Assembly: GCF_001723355.1 (NCBI RefSeq)
Contig: NZ_LPWE01000010.1
Span: 186,001 to 250,000, forward strand
Length of the DNA: 64,000 nt
Direction: 5' to 3'
Source of the DNA: Methyloceanibacter stevinii
Lineage (GTDB): Bacteria > Pseudomonadota > Alphaproteobacteria > Rhizobiales > Methyloligellaceae
The notes below the pieces were generated by a model that was not told the origin of the DNA, did no database searches, and worked only from the letters and a program-made list of their open reading frames with translations. Position 1 is the first letter of the stretch. Each line of letters opens with the position of its first letter. The position numbers and the translations under genes were made by a program. Shown piece by piece: positions 18,577 through 27,615 of this stretch.

Positions 18577-18918
18577 ATGAAACTCGCGCTATTGAGTTCT
18601 GCAATCTTGCTCTTGGTCTCCACCGGCCTCAGTGCGGAGCCGCTCGAGACGGGCGATCCCCAAGAGGGATTCGTGTACGCCAAAGAAGTCTGCGCCAATT
18701 GTCATGCGATTCTTCCCGACCAGAGCTCTCCCGTTCGAGAGGCTCCGACTTTCGATGACATCGCCGATCGGTCTGGCGGTTCCGCAAAGGCAGTCATTCA
18801 GCGAATCAAGGCCGAACATCCCATGATGCCGAACATTCCAATTGGTCCTGAGGAATTGAATGACCTGGCGGCCTACATCGTGGACTTGGACACGCCTGCG
18901 GCGCCAGGCCATCCTTAG
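18577..18918 (+). CDS. Small periplasmic cytochrome c family protein
   Basis: A 113-residue precursor with a signal peptide (MKLALLSSAILLLVSTGLSA) and a single heme-binding motif CANCH (VCANCHAILPD). The likely distal Met ligand is in the HPMMPNIPI segment, and the ending LAAYIVDLDTPA is the usual last helix of class I cytochromes c. It would carry electrons in the periplasm; the partner is not shown by context. GGAGG at 18567-18571 supports the ATG at 18577. Confidence 0.88.
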   Translation: MKLALLSSAILLLVSTGLSAEPLETGDPQEGFVYAKEVCANCHAILPDQSSPVREAPTFDDIADRSGGSAKAVIQRIKAEHPMMPNIPIGPEELNDLAAYIVDLDTPAAPGHP

Positions 18919-19061
18919 CGTCCAAGCGGACGTTCGCGTTCGAACGAGAGACGCGACACTGCGCGCGCAGGCATTTGTCCCTTACTCTCGACACACTCTC
19001 GTGGCCGTCCTACACACTCAAACCTTACACAATCATCCGACCATTCGAGGAGAGCACGCGC

Positions 19062-19376
19062 ATGATCAAGGTCAGCGTTTTTTACCCCAATGAAGCCGGG
19101 GCAAGATTTGACCACGAATACTACGCCCAGAAGCACATGCCGATGGTGGCGGAGAAGATGGGCGATGCCTGCCTGCGCTATACGGTCGACAAGGGTATCG
19201 CAGGCGGCGCGCCCGAGAGCGATGCGCCCTTCGTCGGCATGTGTCACATCTACTGCGACTCGGTCGAGAGCTTCCAGGGCGCTTTCGGCCCGCATGCCGA
19301 CGAGATCATGGGGGACATTCCGAACTACACCGATCTCGCGCCCATGATCCAGATCAGCGACGTCGTCGTCGACTGA
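19062..19376 (+). CDS. EthD family protein
   Basis: A 104-residue ferredoxin-like alpha+beta barrel protein. It begins MIKVSVFYPNEAGARFDHEYY and contains the family pattern KHMPMVAEKMG. EthD was named from the ethyl tert-butyl ether degradation locus, but most members, including stand-alone ones like this, have no proven role. The start is set by the ATG right at the first beta strand. Nothing in the context defines a pathway. Confidence 0.85.
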   Translation: MIKVSVFYPNEAGARFDHEYYAQKHMPMVAEKMGDACLRYTVDKGIAGGAPESDAPFVGMCHIYCDSVESFQGAFGPHADEIMGDIPNYTDLAPMIQISDVVVD

Positions 19377-19727
19377 TCCGGTTCTCCGACTCCCCGATGC
19401 TCACGCTGCCTGACGGGTCCTGGTGGGCATCGTACGCAATGATCACCTGACTCGTCATGCTCGGGTACGCGCTCAAGCAGCGAAGCGATAGCGCAAGCTA
19501 AACGTCCCGAGCATCCACTAGGGAGTTCGCGTTGTTGGGCGTGGCCCAAATGGATTGCCGGAACAAGTCCGGCAATGACGAAGGACCGAGAGACCGCCCA
19601 GCCCTGGTCAGGGTGCCGCCCCGTGTGACATGCTCATGCGAAGGGTCGCCGCGTCCATTGCCGAGAGTGAACGGGTGCGGCTGGATCGTAACCGCCACAC
19701 GCGCTTTTGGAAGGGGCGCCCGCTGCC
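19377..19727. other. Intergenic region with two inverted repeats
   Basis: This 351-base gap has no convincing gene. It contains a long-armed inverted repeat, ATGCTCGGG at 19457-19465 and CCCGAGCAT at 19506-19514, with a 40-base loop, and the REP-like palindrome at 19554-19576. The hairpins may end transcription from the EthD gene. Confidence 0.5.
19554..19576. repeat. REP-like palindrome, second copy
   Basis: The palindrome has arms ATTGCCGGA and TCCGGCAAT around ACAAG. It is the same architecture as the element at 668-690, differing in the arm bases in a compensating way, which suggests a shared hairpin family. Confidence 0.6.
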
Positions 19728-21107
19728 ATGAAGGCCGCTGTCCCATGCAGGATGTCCCGTGCCACTCCGCTGCGGCTGTTCGCGGTCGGGATCTCCCTCG
19801 GGTTGGGAACATTGCCGCTGCAGGCGCAGGAGGTCTACGAGGGCGCTTCCGCGCCGGTCGAAGATCCGGGCACGGGCCCCGTGCCCGAAGGCGCTGCCGA
19901 ATCGCAAATCCAAATCGACGATCCGCTCGCCGGCAATCCGGACGCGGGCGATCCCGAGATCGACGATCCGTATGACGTTGTCGACGAGGGTTGGGAGCCG
20001 CTGAAGATCGGGCCCGTGCGCATCGGCGGCGCGTTCCGCGTCAACTACATCTACAAGGACTGGGACGACGCCTATGACTGGCCGGGGGAACTGGCCTTCG
20101 ACACCGCGCGGGTCAATCTCGATCTGGACGAGGAGGCGAGCCCGATCATCGGCTCCTTCGAATACCGCTACTACCAGGACAAATTCGCGGACGGCCACGA
20201 CTACTCAATGATCCATCACGCGTGGATCGGGCGGAAGTTCGGCGAGACGCGCGAAGTTCAGGCCGGCGTGACCAAGGTGCCGTTCGGCATCCTGCCTTAC
20301 GCCTCGCACAATTGGTTCTTCCAGCTGCCCTATTATCTCGGGCTCGAAGACGACTACGATCTCGGTGTCAAATACATCGCCGACGATTCGCCTTGGAACA
20401 TTCAGCTCGCCTATTTCCCGAAGGACGAGGGGAATTATTTCGGCGATAGCGGCGACAGCGCGCGCTACTCCTACGATCTCGTGCGCGAGGGCACGAACGG
20501 CAATGCCGAGCGCAACCAGTTCAACGGACGGCTGGCCTACACGATCGATCACCGGGAGGGATACGCCACGGAGATCGGCGTGTCGCTCATGGCCGGGGAA
20601 GTCGACAACAGCAATCCTCTTGGCGGCGACGGCAGCCGCTACGCGGTCGCGGCTCATCTCGTCGGAAACTACGACCGCTGGAACGTGATGCTTCAGGCGC
20701 TGCATTACGACTATGACGTCGACAACGATCCGAACCGTGACGCGAGTCCGGACGGAAGCTTCGTCGTCTTTGGCGCCTACGACGCGGAGTACTACGTGGC
20801 GTCGGTGGCGTCCGTGTACACCGCGGGGGTCGCCTATACGCTTCCGGTCGACTGGCAACGCGTGAAGTCGCTCACGTTCTACAACGACTTCAGCCTGATG
20901 GCGAAGCAGGAGAGTGGTTTCAAGAACAGCCTGCAGAACGTGGTGGGCTGCGCCGTGGATGCCGATCCGCTCTACATCTATATCGACCTCGCCATGGGCA
21001 AGAACCAGCCCTGGCTCGGTGGCGACTGGACCACCGCGCTGGCCGACGGCGGGCTGGACAACGATTGGCACGCCCGCTTCAACATCAATGTCGGGCTCTA
21101 TTTCTGA
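19728..21107 (+). CDS. Outer-membrane porin-like beta-barrel protein
   Basis: A 459-residue precursor. A signal peptide (SRATPLRLFAVGISLGLGTLPLQAQ) is followed by an acidic, proline/aspartate-rich linker (about residues 28-80: EDPGTGPVPEGAAES, DDPLAGNPDAGDPEIDDP) and then a barrel of alternating strands (GGAFRVNYIYKDW, ARVNLDLDEEASPIIGSFEYRYY, VQAGVTKVPFGILPYASHNWFFQLPYYLGLEDDYDLGVKY) ending FNINVGLYF with a terminal Phe. It resembles the phosphate-selective porin O/P-like barrels; the substrate is unknown. AAGGGG lies before the ATG at 19728. Confidence 0.85.
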   Translation: MKAAVPCRMSRATPLRLFAVGISLGLGTLPLQAQEVYEGASAPVEDPGTGPVPEGAAESQIQIDDPLAGNPDAGDPEIDDPYDVVDEGWEPLKIGPVRIGGAFRVNYIYKDWDDAYDWPGELAFDTARVNLDLDEEASPIIGSFEYRYYQDKFADGHDYSMIHHAWIGRKFGETREVQAGVTKVPFGILPYASHNWFFQLPYYLGLEDDYDLGVKYIADDSPWNIQLAYFPKDEGNYFGDSGDSARYSYDLVREGTNGNAERNQFNGRLAYTIDHREGYATEIGVSLMAGEVDNSNPLGGDGSRYAVAAHLVGNYDRWNVMLQALHYDYDVDNDPNRDASPDGSFVVFGAYDAEYYVASVASVYTAGVAYTLPVDWQRVKSLTFYNDFSLMAKQESGFKNSLQNVVGCAVDADPLYIYIDLAMGKNQPWLGGDWTTALADGGLDNDWHARFNINVGLYF

Positions 21108-21189
21108 GCCTCCCGGTCGCTCGATGGCCTCGCAACGGCGATGCGAATCAGCGCACAGTTGAGCCTTCGAACATGCGGAGGGGCGGCGC

Positions 21190-22880
21190 ATGGTTTCGCG
21201 CTTCAGGACACGCGGTTTACTAGCCACGCTGACGGCTGTCTCGATGGCGGTTTGCACGCCAGCCGTGGCCGGGGAAGCGCCCGCCGACGGAAGCGTCCCC
21301 GATGGGTCCTACGACTGGCGCGGCTTCTATGCCGGCGCGCATCTCGCGGCGGACTCGCCCTTGCCGACGTGGGCGATCCCTATGGCGGTTCGATCTTCGG
21401 CAACACGGTGCGCACTCCCGGAACGGTCGCCGGTGGACAGGTCGGCTACAATTGGCAGCACGATGCGGCGGTGTTCGGGATCGAGGCCGATGCGAGCTGG
21501 GCCGATCTCGGCGGCACCAACACCTGCTTCGCCTATAGCGGCTATTTCATCAGTTCGAACTGCCGGGCCGGGATCGACGCGCTCGGCACGCTGACCGGGC
21601 GCTTGGGCTACATACTCCCCTCGGACGGCAAGACGCTCCTGTTCGGCAAGGCCGGCCTTGCCTGGGTCACCGGCGACCTCCAAGCCATACCCAATGGCGG
21701 CCTCCAAGTGCCCGGCACGGCGGAAAGCGGTACGGAGTGGGGCTGGACAGTCGGCGGGGGCGTGGAGCGCGCCTTGTCGCCGCGCTGGACGGTGAAGGCG
21801 GAGTACGGCTTCCTCGCCTTCGATCAAGGCTTCGTAGGCCCTAGCAGCCGCGTTCAACCGAGGCCGCCGCAGCCCGGCTTCGACGCGGCCGCGCCCGCGC
21901 GAACGGACCTCTCCCAGGACGTCCACCTAATCAAGCTTGGCGTGAACTACCGGTTGGGACCTGCGGCGGAGATGGGAGCGGTGGCTTCCGGCGACGGCGC
22001 GAGCACGCCGGGCACACTTGCACGAGACACCATGGCGCCGGGCTACGCACTGACCACGGGTGCCCGCTACGTCTATGGTTGGGGTCAGTTCCACAAGGAT
22101 CTCGGCATCCAGAACCAGGGCCTCGGCTCGCTCGGCTCCCGGCTCACTTACGAGAATACCGACACGCACGGCGGCGAGGCCTTCGCGCGGCTCGACACGC
22201 CGTTCGGGCTGGTGGTGAAGGGGCTGGTCGGCGGCGGCAGCAGCGGCGGCGCGTTGAACGATGAAGACTGGGATCTGGAATTCGGTCCCAACGAAGTGCC
22301 CTACTCGAACACGCTGTCGAGCGTCGACAATGACATCCGCTACGGCATCGTCGATGTCGGTTACGCGCTGTGGCGCGGCCCGGCCCATTCGATCACTCCG
22401 TTCGTCGGCTACGCCCACTTCGAACAGGACATGACCGGGCTCGGCTGCCGCCAGATCGCCAACCGCTATTCGGACTGCAACCCCGCCTTCGCCCGCTCCG
22501 TGCGCGGTATTACGGAGGACGACACGTGGCAGGCGCTGCGGCTCGGCGCAGCAGCCGAAGCGCAAATTGCTCCGCGTGTGAGCCTTGTGGCCGACGCCGC
22601 CTATCTTCCTTACGTGGCCTTCGACGGCACGGACGATCACATCCTGCGCAATCTCGTATCGCCGGAGGACGGCGAGGGCATCGGCGTGCAACTCGAAGCG
22701 ACGTTGTCCTATGCGCTCACGGACGCGTTCAGCATCGGTGTCGGCGGGCGCTATTGGGCCATGTGGACGACACAGGGCACGGTGAACTTCGGCGGCACCG
22801 GCACGATCATTCCCATGCGCTACGCGGCCGAGCAGGCGCAACTCCTCGTCCAGGGCTCTTATCGATTCGGCGGCCCTTAA
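21190..22880 (+). CDS. Outer-membrane protein with two beta-barrel domains, one frameshift
   Basis: The signal peptide MVSRFRTRGLLATLTAVSMAVCTPAVAG is in one frame and the rest in the next. Adding one G near 21351 changes GAHLAADSPLP into GAHLGGGLALADVGDP and joins them. The first barrel (to about residue 255) is Omp25/Omp31-like: WRGFYAGAHL, GGQVGYNWQHDAAVFGIEADAS, and a closing strand LIKLGVNYRLGP. A 25-residue linker leads to a second barrel of about 280 residues (GARYVYGWGQFHKDLG, RYGIVDVGYALWRGPAHSITPFVGYAHFEQD, FSIGVGGRYWAMW) ending LLVQGSYRFGGP. Two complete barrels in one chain is unusual. The total is about 563 residues. Confidence 0.75.
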
Positions 22881-23107
22881 ACGCCATTCCTTGGGCCTTC
22901 AGCCTGTGGGCAAGAGTCCGCGAAGCAGGTACTCTCAAAGTGATTCGTCCTTGCGGCTGGCGTCCGCCAGCTCGGTTTCGCGTCCAAAATGCGGCACGTT
23001 TCAGACGCGTTCGGTTTTAGTACCGCAAGGGCACCATCATACGCAGCGCAGATGGCGCGGCCGACACACGTTCGGCAACCCATCGGCGGCGTGGAGCGAG
23101 GGGGACC

Positions 23108-25348
23108 ATGCGGACCAGCACAGGGGAGGCGACGCCTGCATCAAGGTGGCCTACGGCGCTGTCCCGCGTTCTCGCCTATTCCGTCCCGGCGTGGCTGCTC
23201 TGCAGCACTGGCGCGGTCGCGGCGGACGGTAGCTTTCTCGAACCCGGGATACTGCTCAAGCTCGGCATCGATCTCGGCATCATCGCCTTTTCGGTCGGCA
23301 TGGTCATCGCGTGCCTGCGCGCCATCAAACGGGCGCGGCTGCGCGAGGCGACCGCCGCCGAGGAAGCCGAACGGCTGGCTCTGAGCGAGAACACGCTGGA
23401 GACGGTGCTCGCCGCCGAGCCGCAGGCACTACTGACTCTCGGCGAAACAGCAACGCCTGAGCTGTTGGTGTCCAACCTGCCGGGCAGCTTCGGCGTACCT
23501 CGCGACGCATCCCTGCTCCTCGCCTTCGAGCAATGGCTCGACGGCGACTCGGCAGCCGATCTCGAATCCGCGATGAAGGAACTCGCCGCACACGGCGAAC
23601 CGTTCAATCTGATGCTCCGCACCAAACGCGGACGCTATGTGGAAGCGGACGGACGGACCGCCGGGCACACCCTGGTTCTGAAGGTCCGCGATATCGCGGG
23701 GCAGCGTCTCGAACTGGCCGAGCTTTCGGCGAAGCACAAGGAGCTTGAGGCGCAGGTCGCCGCGCTGCGCTTGCTGCTGGACGAGGCCAAGCAGAATGAG
23801 CGCGACAACGCTGAGGCGCGCGCGCTGCTCGATACGCATTTCCGGAGCTTCGACCGCTTGGCGACGGCCTTCGCCGTGTTCGACTCCACGCAGAGGCTCG
23901 CGCATTACAACCAAGCCTATGTCGACCTCTGGCAACTCGATGCCGACTGGCTCGAAACGCGGCCGCGCGACGGCGAGATCCTCGATCGCCTGCGCCAGGC
24001 CCGACGGCTCGAAGAACGCGCCGAGTACCGTGTCTGGAAGCAGGACTGGCTCTCGACTTACGGCAGCGGCAACCAGACCGAAGACCGCTGGCATCTGCCC
24101 GACGGCCGCATGTTGCATGTGATCGCAGACTCGAACAGCGATGGCGGCGTGACGTATCTGTACGAGAACGTCACCGAACACATCGCCTTGGAGAGCCGCT
24201 ACAACGCTCTGACCCAAGTGCAACGCGAGACTCTCGATACGCTGCGCGAAGGCGTCGCGGTGTTCGGCTCCGATGGGCGTCTGCGTCTCTACAACAGCGC
24301 GTTCGCCGCCATCTGGTGTCTGACGCCGAAGCTCCTCGATGCCGAACCGCATGTGGACGAAGTCACGGCATGGTGCAGCCTGCTGTACAACGAGCCGGAC
24401 GAGTGGGACCGGACCCGGGCAATCGTCACTTCCATCGTCGCCGAGCGGCGCCCCTATGACAGCCAGTTCGACCGGCCGGACGGCACGGTGTTGTCCTTCG
24501 CCGCGCTGCCCCTGCCCGACGGCGGTACGCTGCTGACCTATTCGGACATCACCGATTCCAAACGCGCCGAACGCGCGCTGATCGAAAAGAACGAGGCGCT
24601 CGAGACGACCGATCGTCTCAAGAGCGATTTCGTTTCGCACGTGTCATACGAATTGCGGACGCCGCTCAACAGCATGCTTGGCTTCGCCCAGATGCTCGCC
24701 GAGCCCGCCTTCGGTCCCTTGACCGACAAGCAGCGCGAATATGTCGACGACATTCTCTCCTCGGGCACGACGCTACGCGCTATCGTGGACGACATCCTGG
24801 ATTTGGCCACGATCGATGCGGGATCGTTGCGGCTGCAGCTCGCCCCGGTGCGCGTGTCGGCCATCATCGACGCGGCAAGGCATGGCGTCGAAGAACGCTT
24901 GAAACAGAACGAAGTCCAGCTGGATATCGAGATCGAGGACGGGGTCGACGAGGTTGTCGCCGATGCTAGCCGTGTCACCCAGATCCTCTATAATCTGCTC
25001 TCGAACGCTATCGGCTTCTCCGAGCCGAATTCCGTGGCGCGGCTGACCTGCCGTCGCGACGGCCCGATGTTGGCCTTCTCCGTAGAGGATGAGGGTCCGG
25101 GAATACCAGAGGACTTCCAAGACACCGTGTTCGACCGTTTCGAAAGCCGTACGCAGGGCTCCCGCCACCGCGGCGCGGGCCTCGGACTTTCCATCGTCAA
25201 GAGCCTGACCGAACTCCACGGGGGCACGGTCTCGCTCGAAAGCGCGCCTGACCGGGGCACCCGGCTCACGGTGCTGCTCCCGCTCACGCAGGACCTGGAA
25301 ACGCCCGAAATGGAAGCGGGCCCCATGCGGGCCACACACGCCGGATGA
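23108..25348 (+). CDS. divL: DivL-like PAS-domain pseudo-histidine kinase (Tyr in place of phospho-acceptor His)
   Basis: A 746-residue protein with two N-terminal membrane segments (about 17-37 and 52-70), a coiled coil (LSAKHKELEAQVAALRLLLDEAK), PAS domains (LATAFAVFDSTQRLAHYNQAY; LREGVAVFGSDGRLRLYNSAF) and a HisKA plus HATPase unit. The DHp motif reads HVSYELRTPLNSMLGFAQ: Tyr514 occupies the place of the usual histidine, the signature of DivL. The N box NLLSNAIGFSE, G1 DEGPGIP and G2 HRGAGLGLSIV are intact. In Caulobacter and Hyphomicrobiales DivL links DivK to CckA and CtrA in cell-cycle control. The stop overlaps the tsaE start (ATGA), a known neighbour in the class. Confidence 0.9.
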   Translation: MRTSTGEATPASRWPTALSRVLAYSVPAWLLCSTGAVAADGSFLEPGILLKLGIDLGIIAFSVGMVIACLRAIKRARLREATAAEEAERLALSENTLETVLAAEPQALLTLGETATPELLVSNLPGSFGVPRDASLLLAFEQWLDGDSAADLESAMKELAAHGEPFNLMLRTKRGRYVEADGRTAGHTLVLKVRDIAGQRLELAELSAKHKELEAQVAALRLLLDEAKQNERDNAEARALLDTHFRSFDRLATAFAVFDSTQRLAHYNQAYVDLWQLDADWLETRPRDGEILDRLRQARRLEERAEYRVWKQDWLSTYGSGNQTEDRWHLPDGRMLHVIADSNSDGGVTYLYENVTEHIALESRYNALTQVQRETLDTLREGVAVFGSDGRLRLYNSAFAAIWCLTPKLLDAEPHVDEVTAWCSLLYNEPDEWDRTRAIVTSIVAERRPYDSQFDRPDGTVLSFAALPLPDGGTLLTYSDITDSKRAERALIEKNEALETTDRLKSDFVSHVSYELRTPLNSMLGFAQMLAEPAFGPLTDKQREYVDDILSSGTTLRAIVDDILDLATIDAGSLRLQLAPVRVSAIIDAARHGVEERLKQNEVQLDIEIEDGVDEVVADASRVTQILYNLLSNAIGFSEPNSVARLTCRRDGPMLAFSVEDEGPGIPEDFQDTVFDRFESRTQGSRHRGAGLGLSIVKSLTELHGGTVSLESAPDRGTRLTVLLPLTQDLETPEMEAGPMRATHAG

Positions 25349-26868
25349 CCGAAGTCTGGCGGCTTGACGGTGTCGATCTGGACCGTCTCGACCGCCTTGC
25401 AAGCCGGATCGCGCTGACCCTCAAGACTGGCGACGTGGTGACGCTTTCGGGGCCTCTCGGCGCCGGCAAGACGACGCTGGCGCGAACGTTGGTCGGCCAT
25501 TTCGACCGGGGCAGCGAGGTGCCGAGCCCGACATTCGCGCTGATCCAGCGCTACGAGACACCCCGTTTGACCCTGAGCCATTGCGACTTCTATCGGCTCG
25601 ACGACGGCGAGCTGGAGGAGCTTGGCCTCGACGATGCGCTTGTCGATGGCGCCCTGCTGATCGAGTGGCCGGAGCGGGCCCAAGGCTGGCTGCCCCAAGA
25701 CCGGCTTGAGATCGTTTTCGAGGAGACGGGCGCGCCCGAGACCCGCGCGCTGGTACTGACCGGCCATGGCGATTGGGCCGGAAGACTGCAGCGTCTCCAA
25801 GCCATGGCGGGCTTTCTGGAAGGAACCGCCTTCGCCGAGGCCGACGCGCTCTACCTGCAAGGGGATGCGTCGGCGCGCGGCTATGCCCGACTCGTGCTGC
25901 CGGACAGGCGGGCGGTACTCATGAATTCGCCACGGCAGCCGGACGGCCCACCGATCCGCGACGGCAAGCCCTACAGTGCTCTCGTGCACCTGGCCGAGGA
26001 CGTGAAACCTTTCGTTGCCGCGGCCGAGGCCTTGCGGGCGCGCGGCTTTTCGGCGCCCGAGATCCAGCCTTCGATCTCGACAGGGGATTCATCGTGCTGG
26101 AGGATTTCGGCGACGCGGTCTTCAAGACGGCCATGGAGCGCGGGCTGAGCCAGGCCGACCTATGGCAAAGGGCCGTCGACGTGCTGCTCGCGCTCAGTGA
26201 GACGCCGCCCGAGGACGCCTCCCTGTCCCCGGCAGCAGCCCCTACGCCCTGCCCCGGTTCGACGCCGAAGCCATGCTGATCGAGGCCTCGCTCATCGTCG
26301 AATGGCTTTGGCGGCCGCGCAGGGACGCGCATTGCCCCAAGAAGTGCGGACCGAGTTCGAATCCCTCTGGCGGCCGCATCTTGAGGCCGCCGCTGAAGCG
26401 GATCCGGGATGGGTCCTCAGGGACTACCATTCGCCCAATCTAATGTATTTGCCGGATCGCGACGGCATCCGGGATATCGGCCTTCTGGACTTCCAGGATG
26501 CGCTCCGCGGCCCCCTTGCCTACGACCTCGTCTCCTTGCTGCAAGACGCGAGGCTCGATGTCCCCGAAGCGCTTGAACGGGCCGAACTCGACCGGTACTG
26601 TGCCGCCCGAACGGCGCGGGGTGGGACTTTCTCAAGCGATGATTTTCGAACGCTCTACGCCACGCTTGGCGCCCAGCGGAATTCCAAGATTCTCGGCATC
26701 TTCGCCCGTTTGGCGAAGCGCGACGGAAAACGCGCCTATCTGGCTCATATGCCGCGGGTCGCGCGTTACCTGGAACGGGACCTCGCTCACCCGGCGCTCG
26801 CACATTTGCGCGACTTCTACGCGCGGGCCTTCCCGGCCGCGGAGGACCTTCCGCCGAAGTCGCTCTAG
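25345..26868 (+). CDS. tsaE/amgK: TsaE-AmgK fusion: tRNA t6A ATPase subunit joined to a sugar kinase, three frameshifts
   Basis: Residues 1-150 are TsaE, the ATPase of tRNA threonylcarbamoyladenosine synthesis: Walker A GPLGAGKTT, PSPTFALIQRY, HCDFYRLDDGELEELGLDD and IEWPER. The rest is an aminoglycoside-phosphotransferase-fold kinase of the AmgK type (N-acetylmuramate/N-acetylglucosamine 1-kinase), with the catalytic segment LRDYHSPNLMYL and metal motif LLDFQDALRGPLAYDLVSLLQD. Frame breaks occur near 26070 (one G lost; QAFDLDRGFIVLEDFGDAV resumes), 26240 (SPYALPRFDAEAMLIEASLI) and 26311 (AAQGRALPQEVRTEF). The TsaE part is intact. The next gene, murU, uses the AmgK product, supporting a peptidoglycan recycling role. 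Confidence 0.82.
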
Positions 26869-26880
26869 AAGGACACCACG

Positions 26881-27606
26881 ATGACTCCTGTACGCAGTGC
26901 GATGGTGCTCGCCGCCGGGTTTGGCGAGCGCATGCGTCCCCTCACCGACAAGATGCCGAAACCTCTCGTGCCGCTGATGGGCCGGTCCTTGATCGATCAT
27001 GTCCTCGACCGGCTCGATGCCACGGGCGTCGAGACGGCGGTGGTGAACGTGCACTATCTGCCCGACCAGATCGAAGCGCATATGGCGGCACGCGCCGATC
27101 GAGGTCCGAAAACGATCATCTCGGACGAACGGGAGCAGCTGCTCGACACGGGCGGCGGCGCGACCAAGGCGCTGCCCCTGCTGGGCGAGGGCCCGTTCTT
27201 CATCCACAATTCGGATTCGGTCTGGAGCGAGGGCGTGACGCCCGCGCTGTCCCATATGCGGCGCCACTGGAATCCGGCGCTGATGGATTGCCTCCTGCTG
27301 CTCGCCCCGTTGTCGACCAGCATCGGCTATGGCGGCCGCGGCGACTTCGATATGGAGCCGGACGGACGCATCTCCCGGCGCGGCGAACGCCAAGTCGTGC
27401 CCTTCGCTTTCGCCGGTGTGTCCCTGTGCACCGCGGCGCTTTTCGAAGACGTTCCCGAAGGCCCCTTCTCGCTGAACTTGCTCTGGGACCGCGCTCTCGA
27501 GAGAGAACGCGTCTATGGCGTGCGCCTGGATGGCCGCTGGATGCATGTGGGCACGCCCGAGGCGCTCACGGAGGCCGAGGCCTCTTTCGAGCACGAAGGC
27601 GCATGA
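26881..27606 (+). CDS. murU: N-acetylmuramate-1-phosphate uridylyltransferase MurU
   Basis: A 241-residue nucleotidyltransferase. The UTP-binding signature LAAGFGERMRPLTDKMPKPLVP opens the protein, DTGGGATKALPLLG follows, and HNSDSVW holds the metal-binding Asp. It makes UDP-MurNAc from MurNAc-1-phosphate, letting the cell recycle muropeptide sugars and bypass MurA (the fosfomycin target). It follows the kinase fusion by 12 bases and precedes addB by 9 bases in the same rightward run. Confidence 0.92.
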   Translation: MTPVRSAMVLAAGFGERMRPLTDKMPKPLVPLMGRSLIDHVLDRLDATGVETAVVNVHYLPDQIEAHMAARADRGPKTIISDEREQLLDTGGGATKALPLLGEGPFFIHNSDSVWSEGVTPALSHMRRHWNPALMDCLLLLAPLSTSIGYGGRGDFDMEPDGRISRRGERQVVPFAFAGVSLCTAALFEDVPEGPFSLNLLWDRALERERVYGVRLDGRWMHVGTPEALTEAEASFEHEGA

Positions 27607-27615
27607 GAAAGACGC

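Noticed and set aside
18138-18698. A 186-codon open frame on the minus strand
   Set aside because: It overlaps the start of the cytochrome c gene and the uncertain plus-strand frame, and shows no motif or RBS.
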